Shown: one piece after another, positions 10,794 to 20,688 of the stretch
Layout: every line of letters begins with the position of its first letter
Position numbering within the stretch: position 1 is the stretch's first letter
Assembly: GCA_948567375.1 (NCBI GenBank)
Contig: OX419760.1
Span: forward strand, 6,634,001 to 6,698,000
Length of the DNA: 64,000 nucleotides
Reading direction: 5' to 3'
From: Lunularia cruciata
Lineage: Eukaryota; Streptophyta; Marchantiopsida; Lunulariales; Lunulariaceae
Notes under the pieces: model-generated
What the model saw: only the letters and a program-made list of their open reading frames with translations
Databases searched by the model: none
Told to the model about the DNA's origin: nothing
Translations under genes and position numbers: made by a program

Positions 10794-11690
10794 ATGGTGA
10801 TATGCTTGAGGTTATCATTGCCATGCAATAACAAATTAAGAACCTTATTCAATTGTTGGAAAAACGAGATCATCAACAACAAGAGCATGTAAAGAGAGCA
10901 CCATTTTGAGAAGAAGAAGAGTGAATCCAATTTTTGAAGCCCAAGGTATTTGAATAATCTCTGAAATGGTGGAGAATTTTGTGTTTGATTGCGAATGTTA
11001 TTTTGAAGCTACAAATCTTCAAAATGAACAAAAATGGATTCTCTTGGCTTCCAGCTAATTGGATGGAGGAGCAAAGATATGGTGGCAGTTCCAAGTGGAG
11101 TGAGCTAAATCGCAATTTGTTGCACCAATCTTAACATGAGCAAAATTCAAGAGTGCAATAATGAGTGAGCTAGCTATAAATGCCACACAAGCTGCACGAG
11201 ATAGGTTGGCAAAGTTGAAGCAGATTAGTCATGCAATTCCAAAACACCATCATGCAAATTCTAGATATACTAGAAGGTGAAGTTTTGGATCAATTTGTGA
11301 GGTGCTTGAAGTCACAAACCAAACTAAAGGTGATTATGCAAGAGCCAAAATACTTGGAGGAAGCCATATAGTTGGCTAAATGCTTTGATTCCTTGGTTGC
11401 AACAACTTGGTTTTGACCTTGATCTCCATAAAGCCTACCAATACACTACACATGGGTGGAGGAGCTAGCACCAATGGAGATTGATGCCATCCAATGGAGA
11501 CCACTTGGCACTACAAATTGAGAAATATTACAACAAAATGGTGGTTTTTTATTATCACCAAATTAGACATCGCATTAGTGAATGTCCACTCATGAATGGA
11601 TGACCTCAAAAAATCACCCAAATGGAGTTTGTAGAGTAGAATGATCAAGGAATTGAGGAATCCCAATAGGAGATTTTGAGCCAACTATTG
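10794..11690 (+). pseudogene. gag: gag pseudogene, element B
   Basis: Aligns codon by codon to the gag of element C (19145-20044) but with many stops and small indels. In the knuckle region the first two cysteines are replaced (GGFFYYHQIRHRISECP compared with CFYCRQVGHRIAEC in C), so RNA binding would be lost. Confidence 0.7.
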
Positions 11691-11736
11691 TGAACTGATT
11701 AGTTCCAATGGGATTGAAGGCTAGGCCTAAGTAAGT

Positions 11737-14700
11737 TTGCTTCACTTGCAGTGTATGATATCTAATTGTGATTGTAGGATTTTAGTTCATTTTGGAAGTT
11801 TAGAGAATTGCATGTCCATGCAATTAGCAAAGGAATTAAGTAGTCCTATCAAGCTAGTAATTGGAAGTAGATTGATGATGGAAAATGATAGAAAGTGCTC
11901 TACATTTTGTACCTCACATCTATTACATTCAAGATTGGGAAGGAGTATGTGGAGTGTATGAGGTTTGTAGTGGTACCTCTACACTATGATCTTGTTCTAG
12001 GTTTGCCTTGGCTTGAACATCACAAGGTTCAATTTGATTGGACCCGACAACAAATTAAGTACAACACCAAGGTATGAATTTCTAATTAGGTTTTCTGACA
12101 CATTTGAGTAAGACACCTAAATATAGTTAGTCTTAAGATAGGAAGTTTGTCAAGGAAGCAGCCATAGAGTAAGCTTTGAAGGAAGATAAGTCCCAAGATG
12201 AGAAGTTTATCAATAAAGCAACCATAGAGGAAGCTTTGGAGAAAGATAAGTCTATTTTTGCATTGTGGATCAAGCCAATTATGCATAGAGAATTTGAAGA
12301 GAGCCAAAAGCCTCATCAAGCAATGGTTGATCAAATAGTTCAAGAGTTTTCAAATGTGTTTTTGGATGATCTACCAAAGGGATTACCCTTTGATTGTGAT
12401 AGGCCCTTCAAGATTGAGTTATTGCCAAGAAGTACTCACTTAGTAGACCAATCTATCAACTCTCACCAAAGGAGTTGGATAAGCTTCAAACAATACTAAT
12501 GGAGTTGTTGGAGAAGGATTTCGTATGACATAGTACATCTCTTTGGGGAGCACCGGTACTATTTGTTCCAAAGAAGGATGAAGGACTTTGCTTTTTATTG
12601 ATTATTGTAGCCTCAATAAACAAACAATGAAGAATGTATATCTCTTGCCCCAATTGATGACTTGCTCGATCAATTGAGTGAAGCATGATACTTCTCCAAG
12701 TTGGATCTTTGAAGCGGCTATTGGCAAATTCCCATCGATAGAGAGGATGTGCAAAACACTACCTTTTGCACAAGGTATGGACATTTTGAATGGAGAGTTC
12801 TACCTTTCAAGCTCACTAATACTCCAATAGTTTTCATGGATCAGATGCATTGGGTGTTGGATGGGCTATTGGATCGGTACATGGTGGTGTTCTTGGATTA
12901 TATCTTAATCTATAGTAAGATGGAGGTGAAACATAAAAATCACATGCAAGAGGTCCTAAGGCAACTATGACAATAGAAGTTTTACTACAAGAAGTCAAAG
13001 TGTACCTTTTGGTAGAAGGAAGTTACGTTCTTGGGTCATAAGATCTCATCAAAGGAGATCAAAATGGAAGAGGAGAAAATCAAGGCCATTATTGATTGGC
13101 CTACCTTGAAGGATGCTACAAAAGTAAGGGAATTTAATGGATTGGCAACTTTTTATTGGCAATTCATCCACTATTATGCTCAGGTGGCTGCACCATTGAC
13201 CGATCTCTTGGGGAAGATTGCAAATTGTTAATGGACCACAATCAACATCATTAATGGGAGGAACAATTACAATTGTTTGACCTCAAACTTGAGTACAAAC
13301 CTAGTCAATTCCATGTCCTCCCTGATGCCCTATCACAACAACTTGATTTGAAGTCTCTTCCTCTCATCATGATGGCAATTATGATGGTGTCCGTTGACTC
13401 CAAGCTCCAAATCAAGGTTAGGATAACTTTGCAGCAAGATCCTTCCTTTTGGATGGTATAAGGTCATCTTGCAACATATGAAAAGGAGTACAACACCTTC
13501 TCCTTCAAGAAAAGCCTTCTATTTTGTGAGAACTAGATCTATGTTCCAACCAAGGGTGATCTCCAACTTGTGCACCTTCAAGAAGCCCATGACTTACCAA
13601 TCACTCGTCATATGGCTGTGGACAAAACCTTGGGTACCCTACAATGCCCATGGTGGTAGCCCAACATGGCTTCTAGATGTTTGAGAAGTTGTCCAATCTT
13701 GTGAGAGCTGCAAAGCAACAAGGCTAGAAACCAAAAACTAAGTGGACTCCTTCAACCACCTCCCTATTTCATTCACTTGATAGGAACACTTGAGCTTAGA
13801 TCTCATCACATCCTTGCCCAAGACAAAGCAATGTCACACAAAAATTGTGGTGTTTGTGGATAAGCTTAGTAAGAAAATTCATTTGGCACTAACCTTTGAT
13901 ACATGGATGCTCCAACATTGGCCCAAATCTACTTCAATAATGTCTTCAAGCATCATGGGATACCTTGTGTACACATCTTTGATCGTGAACCTTGATTCAC
14001 TAGAAAGTTTTAACAAGCACTCTTCTAAATACTTGGTACCAAGCTTGCTTTGTCCATGGTCTATCATCCTCAAACTGATGGACAAAAAAAACATGCAAAT
14101 TGCACCTTGGAGGATATTCTTTGTGCTTTTGTCAATGTTCACCATACTAACTAAGATGAATATCTTGCAATTGTTGAGTTTGTCTACAATAATTCCAAAA
14201 AGGCAAGCACTAGATTCTCTCCTTTCTTCCTTAATTTTTGCCAACATTCCCTTGTTCTAGATTCCCTTCTTTCTTCTCCTCCATATCATATCACTCATAC
14301 TTCCACTTTCTTGACCACCATATCCCCATCCCTCCAACAAGCCAAATCTCATCTCCTTGTTGCTCAAAATGATCAAAAACAATATGCTAACCACCATTGT
14401 TGTGATCTTACTTTTCAACTCAATGATAAGGTCATGCTCTCCTCTAGTAACCTACCCCTCCCATTTGGTACCCAAGTTTGTAAACTTGCTCCTAGTTAGA
14501 TAGAACCATTTGATATCATCCAAATCATTTCTCCTATTGTTCATCGACTTGCCTTGTCATATCCAAATCCATCCTATCTTTCATATTTCAAAGTTGAAAC
14601 CCTTTGTTCCTAATCCATCTTATTTTTTCTCTTGTGTCCAACCTCCACTTCCTCCCGTCCTTGTAAACAATCATGAGAAGTATGAAGTTGATTGTATCCT

Positions 14701-14815
14701 TGCATGTTGTCACATTCCACAAGGCCGCAAACAACATATAGAGTACAAAGTCATCTAGAAAGGGTATCCCCTTCATGATGCCACTTGGGAATCTCTCTTT
14801 TTCATCTCTAGAATG
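11737..14815 (+). pseudogene. pol: pol pseudogene, element B
   Basis: Protease (11737-12077, active site changed to ILVHFGSLENC), two copies of the 20-residue linker repeat (about 12130-12250), RT (about 12350-12970, FLDYILIYS in place of FLDD), RNase H (13031-13330, with about 370 bp deleted near 13230-13250), integrase (13469-14550) and chromodomain (about 14680-14815, KYEVDCILACC). Many stops and shifts are present. Only the alignment to element C makes the assignment firm. Confidence 0.8.
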
Positions 14816-14822
14816 CACAAAA

Positions 14823-14996
14823 AATAGTAGTCGGCAGTTTCTTGAGTTGAGTGATTAATCTTTTATGTGAGTTGAATGTGAATTGAATTGATTGATTGTG
14901 ACCCTTTAGAGTTTGTGTATGACTTCTCTATGAGTTGTACTTCTATAGTGTATGATGTTGACAGCAATGTATGTTGTGTAGCAATGCATATATGTA
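14823..14996 (+). repeat. Old family-4 LTR, right part
   Basis: Its reverse complement matches 44549-44720, including ACACAACATACATTGCTGTC and TCAACATCATACACTATA. It continues the LTR interrupted at 3433. Together the two halves show the ancestral segment order of the family-4 LTR. Target duplication is unclear (GAGAT and TGATA). Confidence 0.65.
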
Positions 14997-15018
14997 TGAT
15001 AAGATTAAATTAACATTA

Positions 15019-15432
15019 ATGACAAAAGGTCAAAGAGTATTAGGTAGAGATGAAGATGTCCAATCAGTTCCAAAGCTTGACCAACAAGTGGAGCACAAGG
15101 AAGAATTGGATCAAGAAGGTGACAAGGAGATGCAAGGAGAGGCTACACCACATGCAATAGACCTCCTATTCCAACCAAAGAATTGGGTGTCCAAGATGAA
15201 GAACAAAAGCACCACCTCAAGTATATTCAAGAAGAAGATCTTTGGCCTAAAGTTCAATACAAAACTTCAACCCAAAGAAGAATAAATAGTTGAAATTGTA
15301 TATGAAGAAGAATTTGAAGTGGAGGGTTGGGCCAAAGACCCTTTACCAGAAGTGTGGACCAAAGTCATAGAAGGATTGGTTCAACCAACCCAATTTTTAG
15401 TGAAGGAAGGGGTACACTTCATGATTCATTAA
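15019..15432 (+). pseudogene. Unrecognised coding relic
   Basis: One frame from ATG 15019 to a TAA at 15430-15432 with a single internal TAA (15283-15285). The product would be about 136 residues, charged, with the acidic stretch QVEHKEELDQEGDKEMQGE and later VEIVYEEEFEVEGWAKDP. No family is recognised. It could be a gag-like fragment of a non-autonomous retroelement. A second coding-like stretch (KRKRKTTPRKMPKSKELSKE) follows near 15550-15620. Confidence 0.35.
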
Positions 15433-15677
15433 GGGGGAGTAATATTACAACTCATGGAACTCTTACTTCCCCATAACCAATAGGAGTGCCCAAAGATCAT
15501 AGATATACACTAGCTTGGTACAAATTATGTATAAAGAAATTTATACCTAAAAGGAAAAGGAAGACCACACCAAGGAAGATGCCAAAGTCAAAGGAACTTT
15601 CCAAAGAAGAGGCTAAGAAGTTGAATGCACTAGTGTATTAGAACTACCAAGTCAAGAGGTAGGGTCAAGAGGTAGGG
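15433..15677. other. Purine-rich spacer ending in a duplicated 14-mer
   Basis: GTCAAGAGGTAGGG occurs twice in tandem directly before the LTR at 15678. It resembles a polypurine tract, so the LTR could be the 3' LTR of an element whose body lies to the left. No gene is recognised. Confidence 0.4.
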
Positions 15678-16760
15678 TGTAATACCATTGGCTAGACAGA
15701 TTATCTAGAGGTGGAAATTGGTTTGGTAATATCTTTAGGGATGTAGATTGGATAGAGGTATCACCAAATGAGTACTTCTATTTATAGAGCAAAGGCCAAA
15801 AATACCCAAAAAAGTTTAGAGCCAATTTCAGAGCCCTTATGTAATACCATTAGCTAGACATATTATATAAAGATGAAAATTGGCTTATCAGTATTTGGAT
15901 GGATGTTATAATGATGGTCTAAGTAGATCAGATAGAAGTGTCACCAAAAGAGTACTTCCATTTATAGAGAAAAAGCAAAAAATACCCTAAAACCTTCAAA
16001 GCCAATTTTGAAGGCCTAAATGGATGAATTAGGCCTAAAAAAATTGATCCCCACTCTTAAAGGGTAAAGTTATTGCCTTCCTCCTCCTTTTTTGTCTCAT
16101 CAATAGATTTCAATTGTACCTCACCCATGCTATTCTAAGCTTCTTACAAGAAGATTCTCCAAAGATTCCATTTGGTCAACCAAATTTGACAAGGATTGAT
16201 ATGTCACCAAGTGATATATTTGATCCAAGGGTGGAGTTCCTTTTGAGTGGATCCTTTTTGCTATATAATAAAGACAAGGTGCTCCTTTGGGGCATCATAG
16301 TATTAAGGGATGAAGCCTTGTGTTTCTCTTGGGGGTTCTCTTGTCTTCAGAATATTACACATAGATGGATGAATTAGGCCTCAAAAAATGGAAGATTCTT
16401 CCTTCCCTTTAGGAAATAGGCTTAGCTTTTTCCTCCCTATTTATCTTGACAAGAACTTTCTAATGGTACTTCATCCATGTTTTTTTGAGCTTCCTACAAG
16501 AAGATTCCCCAAAGAATCCCTTTTGGTCAAACTTATTTGACCAACCAAATAGGACAGTGGTTGATATTTCACCAATCCATGTAGTTAATCTAAAGGTAGA
16601 GCTTGCTAACATATCTCAAATCCATGTATTTGATCCAAGGGTGTAGGTTCTCTTGAGGGGATTCTCTTGCTACATAATAAAGACAAGGTGCTCCTTTGGA
16701 GCATCAGAGTATTGAAGAATGAAACCATGTGTTCTCTTTTGTTATCCTTGGAACATTACA
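15678..16760 (+). repeat. Family-1 LTR interrupted by a second family-1 LTR
   Basis: The outer LTR starts TGTAATACC at 15678, is cut at 15839, resumes at 16360 with GGATGAATTAGGCCTC and ends ACATTACA at 16760. It has a single U3 unit, unlike elements A and M. Flanks TAGGG and TAGCA match at 3 of 5 bases. Confidence 0.75.
15840..16359 (+). repeat. Inner family-1 solo LTR (520 bp)
   Basis: Complete LTR from TGTAATACCATTAGC to AATATTACA, sitting inside the outer LTR. No primer site or coding sequence follows, so it is a solo LTR. No clear target duplication remains (CCTTA and CATAG). Confidence 0.75.
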
Positions 16761-16762
16761 TA

Positions 16763-17017
16763 GCATTGTAGGCCCAAAAGTTGGAGGGAAGAACTTACAA
16801 AGAAGAGCGCATGGACCAGCTAGCACTTAAAATAAAGGAGAATTTGGATAAGAAGTTGACAAAAGTCAATCATAGTTATTTGTTAGAAATAATAGAGTAT
16901 GAAGAACATATCAAACTTCTTCTAAGGATTTTGAAGTGCAAAGGTAGTACCTTGCAATAGAGTGCTGCACCAAATGAACTTCTTTTCACTAAAGAAGGTA
17001 CATTCATACTAAAATAA
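16763..17017 (+). pseudogene. Short coiled-coil-like coding relic
   Basis: A frame of 84 codons plus a terminal TAA, with two internal TAGs (one at 16769-16771), reads a charged helical sequence (for example RMDQLALKIKENLDKKLTKV). Without those TAGs it would be open. No family is recognised. It may belong to the same degraded transposon as the frame at 15019. Confidence 0.3.
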
Positions 17018-18450
17018 AACCAAATTACTTCTTAATTGTAGATGTTACTCTTAGTTGTAGGCACTTAGAGTTGTAAATACTTTAGGAAGAGTGCACTCAA
17101 AGTTGTACATACTCTAAGAAGAGATACTTTGGAGTTGTAGGTCCAAAGGATGTAAATTAAAATTAGCTTTGAGGAAGGTCAGACATCTTCCTAACATTTA
17201 CAAGAAGATGCCTAATCAACTTGTAGGTGATTAGGATAAGATAGGATTTGGATCTTAAGTGTGTGATATAGGTAATAATAGAGTATTTTTTGTAATATAC
17301 TCATGCTCTTAAACCCTTTGGGGAAAAGTAGAAATTATGTTAAGGCTTTGGCTCCAAGACATTTGGGTTCATTTCCATACTTTTGAAATTTAGTAATTTT
17401 AGTAATAAGACTCTAAGCTTTTTGCCAAATTGTCTTTCCATTCTAAGTATTGATGAATTGTAGTAATAAGACCCTAAGTTCTTTGCCAAATTGTCTTTCC
17501 ATTCTAAGTATTGATGAATTTTTGTTTTGCATAGTGGTGAGAAATCTCATAGTATAGTAGTACTAGAGTATAGAGCGGTGGATTCACACTTGATCAAGAT
17601 GTGCAATTGTGAAGGGATATAATGAGTTAACCTTTGCATTAAGGAGTCAATTTGGATTTGGAGCATTGGAAGTACCACAAAATTGAAGGCTCATGCATTT
17701 GGCAAATAGGAAGACATCTTTGCAGATTTGCCTTTGGAGGGAAATGCAATACATCTTTATGGGGAAGGTGTACTACCCTTCCCCTCGGTGTACAAAGTCT
17801 TTGGGATGGGAGGGCATTTGGAATGAAGTGAGCCATCACCTTCAAGATTAATTTGGAATCTTTGTTATGACAATGATCTTTAATTTTCACTTTTCCATAG
17901 TGCACTATAGAGGGTGATACTAACCTCTTCTAGGAGTGAATCATGTACAAGAGGTCAAATAGGAAATAATAAAAAATTACACTTAATGGTATTTTCCCTT
18001 TACTCTTAGCCAATTTTGACTTATAGCCTCAAGGGAACAACTTATTCTTACCATTTTCACTATTACTAGATTGATATTAGGCCATCATATGCTTTTTGAT
18101 ACCATTGCAAATAAATAAACTCCTTGAAGTGGCTAAAGTGAGGTTAGATGAGGCAATGAATGTTGTGAGGGAATTAAGTACCAAAGGCATTAAAACCCCT
18201 TGTGATTTATGAGCACTTGTGAGGAATCAAAAGTGTGAAGTTGATTGGCACAAAACCAATGAGAGAAAAGCTCAAGGATAATTCAAGGTTTATTAATAAA
18301 AAATAGGTTAAATATCTGTTATTATTTTTTCTTCATGGAAAAATAATATTAGATATTGAATTGACACTTTGATGTTTTTCCTTCCAAAAAGGCAAATTTG
18401 GACTCAAGAATATAATTAGTTAGTTGTTTCAAACTTTGGCCCATCTAGCC
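17018..18450. other. Unassigned AT-rich DNA
   Basis: No gene is recognised. It contains an exact-phase 61-bp tandem duplication (17400-17521) and short coding-like traces near 18110-18200. It ends in TAGCC (18446-18450), the left target duplicate of element C. The same DNA continues at 24099. Confidence 0.35.
17400..17521. repeat. 61-bp tandem duplication
   Basis: Two adjacent copies (17400-17460 and 17461-17521), each starting TAGTAATAAGAC and containing TTGCCAAATTGTCTTTCCAT. They differ at only a few bases, so the duplication is fairly recent relative to its surroundings. Confidence 0.9.
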
Positions 18451-18542
18451 TGTAACAATATGGAGTTTAGTGACGAAGTTAGTCGGGCTTACAAAGTAGA
18501 GAATAAGACAAAATAGCCTAGAATATTCTAGAAGCATCTAAG

Positions 18543-18742
18543 AAGCTTCTTAGGAAGCTTCCCAACTAGTTAACTTGCGCCCTAAGCAGGTAGCTTCTAG
18601 AAGGAAGCTTCTAGAAGCTTCTAACTAGCTTAGCTTGCATGCCAAGTAGGCGGCTTCTAGAAGGAAGCTTCTTGAGAAGCTTCCTAGTTAACTTGGCTTG
18701 CACTCCAAGAAAGCGGCTCAAGGAAACTTCTTGAGAAGCTTC
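18543..18742 (+). promoter_or_regulatory. Heat-shock-element-like arrays in element C LTR
   Basis: GAAGCTTCTAGAAGCTTC at 18604-18621 is four perfectly phased nGAAn units in alternating orientation, the consensus heat-shock-factor site. Further GAAGCTTC pairs stand at 18543-18562, 18664-18683 and 18735-18742. All lie upstream of the TATA box, and the same arrays are in the 3' LTR (18604 corresponds to 23824). Heat control is inferred from the motif only. Confidence 0.6.
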
Positions 18743-18760
18743 AAGGGTCTTGTATGCTAC

Positions 18761-18770
18761 CTATAAATAC
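18761..18770 (+). promoter_or_regulatory. TATA box in element C LTR
   Basis: CTATAAATAC about 110 bp before the LTR end and about 20 bp after the last GAA/TTC array. Conserved in elements B and L and in the other LTR of C. Confidence 0.6.
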
Positions 18771-18874
18771 CAAGGCCGAAGCTCATGCTAGGCATTCGGA
18801 GTTTTCCCTCATTCAAGTGTCCCAATGTGAGTTTCCATTCTCCTATTTCTCTCCTCGGTTTCGGTCGTTTACAT

Positions 18875-18886
18875 TGGTATCAGAGC
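18875..18886 (+). other. Primer-binding site, element C
   Basis: TGGTATCAGAGC, complementary to initiator-Met tRNA, one base after the LTR. Confidence 0.92.
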
Positions 18887-18895
18887 AGGAATGGG

Positions 18896-19111
18896 ATGGA
18901 TGGAATTTATGGACCACCAAATCCACTTCCGCCAAACCATTGGGACTTTCATGTCCAGATAGTACCAAAGCATCGTTTCACACAATTCATCACCTCACGC
19001 TTTGGGCAGGATTTTCTACATATGATCACCGTGTCACAGGAACCCTTGATACTTCCAGTTGTGACTTATGGAGAACGGTGGACGTGTTATATCTATGTGT
19101 TAATCAACTAG
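18896..19111 (+). CDS. Pre-gag small ORF, element C
   Basis: An intact 71-codon ORF starting MDGIYGPPNPLPPNHWDF ten bases after the PBS and ending PLILPVVTYGERWTCYIYVL plus two residues. It is not in frame with gag, which starts at 19145. The same ORF position, length and C-terminal motif occur in elements A and B and at 39289-39531. It has no recognised domain. Since it is the first ORF on the genomic RNA, it could also act as an upstream ORF that tunes gag translation. Confidence 0.65.
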   Translation: MDGIYGPPNPLPPNHWDFHVQIVPKHRFTQFITSRFGQDFLHMITVSQEPLILPVVTYGERWTCYIYVLIN

Positions 19112-19144
19112 ATAAATTGAGGGTAGTGGATTAGGGTAGTAGCA

Positions 19145-20044
19145 ATGGCCGCAATACTAGATGTTATCCTTGCGATGCAACAACAAATCGAGCATCTTAC
19201 TTGATTGTTGGATGAACGAGACCAGCAACGACAAGAACAGATAGACAGAGTGCTAGTTCGAGATGGAGAAGATCGCATTCGATTTCCGAAACCCAAGGTG
19301 TTTGAAGGCAAGAATGTTCCAGGCACAGTGGAGAATTTTGTGTTTGACTGTGAACGTTACTTTGAAGCCACCAATCTTCAAGACGAGCGGAAACAAATTC
19401 TCTTGGCTTCTAGCCAGTTGGATGGCGTGGCAAAACTTTGGTGGCGATTCCGAGTAGAAAGAGCTGAACGACAAATTGTTACACCAATTTGGACATGGGT
19501 AGAATTCAAGGATGCAATACTTGGTCGATTTCAGACTATAAATGCCACCCAAGCTACACAAGATAAATTGGCGGAGTTGAGGCAGATTGGTTTGGTGAGA
19601 AGCTACATCACACAATTTCAGAATATCATCATGCAAATTCCAGATATCCAAGAAGGTGAAGTTCTGGATCGATTTGTGCGAGGATTGAAGTCACGAACCA
19701 GATTGGAGGTGACCATGCAAGAGCCACAGAACGTAGAAGAAGCCATGCAATTGGCTGAGCGTTTTGATTCCTTAGTTGCGACAACTTGGTCTCGACCTCG
19801 ACCTACACAAAACCTACTAGTACCACGAGTGGAAGAACCGGTACCAATGGAGATTGATGCTATCCAACGAAGACCACTTGGCACAGCAGATAGAGAGAGA
19901 TTACGACAAAATGAAGGTTGCTTTTATTGTCGCCAAGTTGGACATCGCATTGCTGAATGTCCACTTAGGAATGGGCGACCTCGACAAGTTGCCCAGATGG
20001 AGTTTGTGGAAAAGAATGATCAGGGAAACGAAGAATCCCAATAG
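19145..20044 (+). pseudogene. gag: gag of element C (one premature TGA)
   Basis: The frame starts at ATG 19145 (MAAILDVILAMQQQIEHL) and is interrupted only by TGA at 19202-19204, which reads CGA if one transition is reversed. The rest is open to TAG at 20042. The capsid-like core includes FDCERYFEATNLQDERKQ and WWRFRVERAERQIVTP. The zinc knuckle CFYCRQVGHRIAEC lies near the C-terminus (about 19919-19960). The length (299 codons) fits a small chromovirus gag. Pol lies in the -1 frame relative to gag and overlaps its end. Confidence 0.85.
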
Positions 20045-20508
20045 GAGATTTCGAGCCGCGTACTGGGAGCTTGATTAGTTCCAAAGGGATTGAAGGCTCG
20101 ACCTATGAAAGTTTGCTTCACTTGCAAGGTACGATATCTAATCGGGGTTGTAGGATTTTGGTTGATTCTGGAAGTTCAGAGAATTGCATGTCTATGCAAG
20201 TAGCAAAGGAATTGGGTATTCCTATCAAGCCAGTGATTGGAAGTAGTTTGATGATGGCGGATGGTAGAAAAGGTTCTGCATTCCGTACCTCGCATCTTGT
20301 TACCTTCAAGATTGGGAAGGAGTATTTGGAGTGTATGAGGTTTGTAGTGGCACCGCTACACTATGATATCATTCTAGGTCTACCTGGGCTTGAACGTCAT
20401 AAGGTTCAATTCGATTGGACCCGACGTCAGATTCAAGTACAACACCAAGGTAGGAATTTCCGATTAGGTTGTCTGGCACCTTTGAGTAAGACACCTAAGA
20501 ATAGTCAG

Positions 20509-20688
20509 TCCCAAGATGGGAAGTTTGTTGAGAAGGTAGCCATAGAGCAAATCTGGAAGGGAGATGAGTCCCAAGATGGGAAGTTTGCCAGGAAGGCAAC
20601 CATAGAGCAAGCTTGGAAGAGAGATGAGTCCCTAGAAGGGAAGTTTGTTAATGAAGCAGCCATAGAGCAAGCTTTGGAGGAAGATAAG
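20509..20688 (+). repeat. Three tandem 60-bp repeats inside pol (protease-RT linker)
   Basis: Units at 20509-20568, 20569-20628 and 20629-20688 each encode S-x-x-GKF-x-x-x-x-x-IEQ-x-x-x-x-DE/K. They stay in frame. Other family-2 copies carry different numbers: two in B and in J, one in I. Confidence 0.9.

Larger units (their letters stand above)
3434..14822 (+). mobile_element. Element B: decayed family-2 Ty3/gypsy chromovirus, carrying element A in its 5' LTR
   Basis: The order is 5' LTR (3434-3483 and 10098-10525), primer-binding site, pre-gag ORF, gag, protease, RT, RNase H, integrase and chromodomain. It aligns throughout to element C but is full of stops and indels. About 370 bp of the RNase H region is missing near 13230-13250. 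The 3' end breaks off at 14822 and no 3' LTR is present. Element A is inserted in its 5' LTR with a perfect GTAGC duplication. B itself interrupts an older family-4 LTR. Confidence 0.85.
18451..18873 (+). repeat. Element C 5' LTR (423 bp)
   Basis: TGTAACAATATGG to CGGTCGTTTACA. Compared with the 3' LTR it has A for G at about 18493, G for A at about 18516 and T for C at about 18640. Two of the three fall at CpG sites. About 12 CpG sites per LTR were counted by eye. Confidence 0.95.

Noticed and set aside
18604-18621. GAAGCTTC arrays as a CRISPR or satellite repeat
   Set aside because: There are no spacers of constant length and the motifs lie only inside family-2 LTRs upstream of a TATA box.
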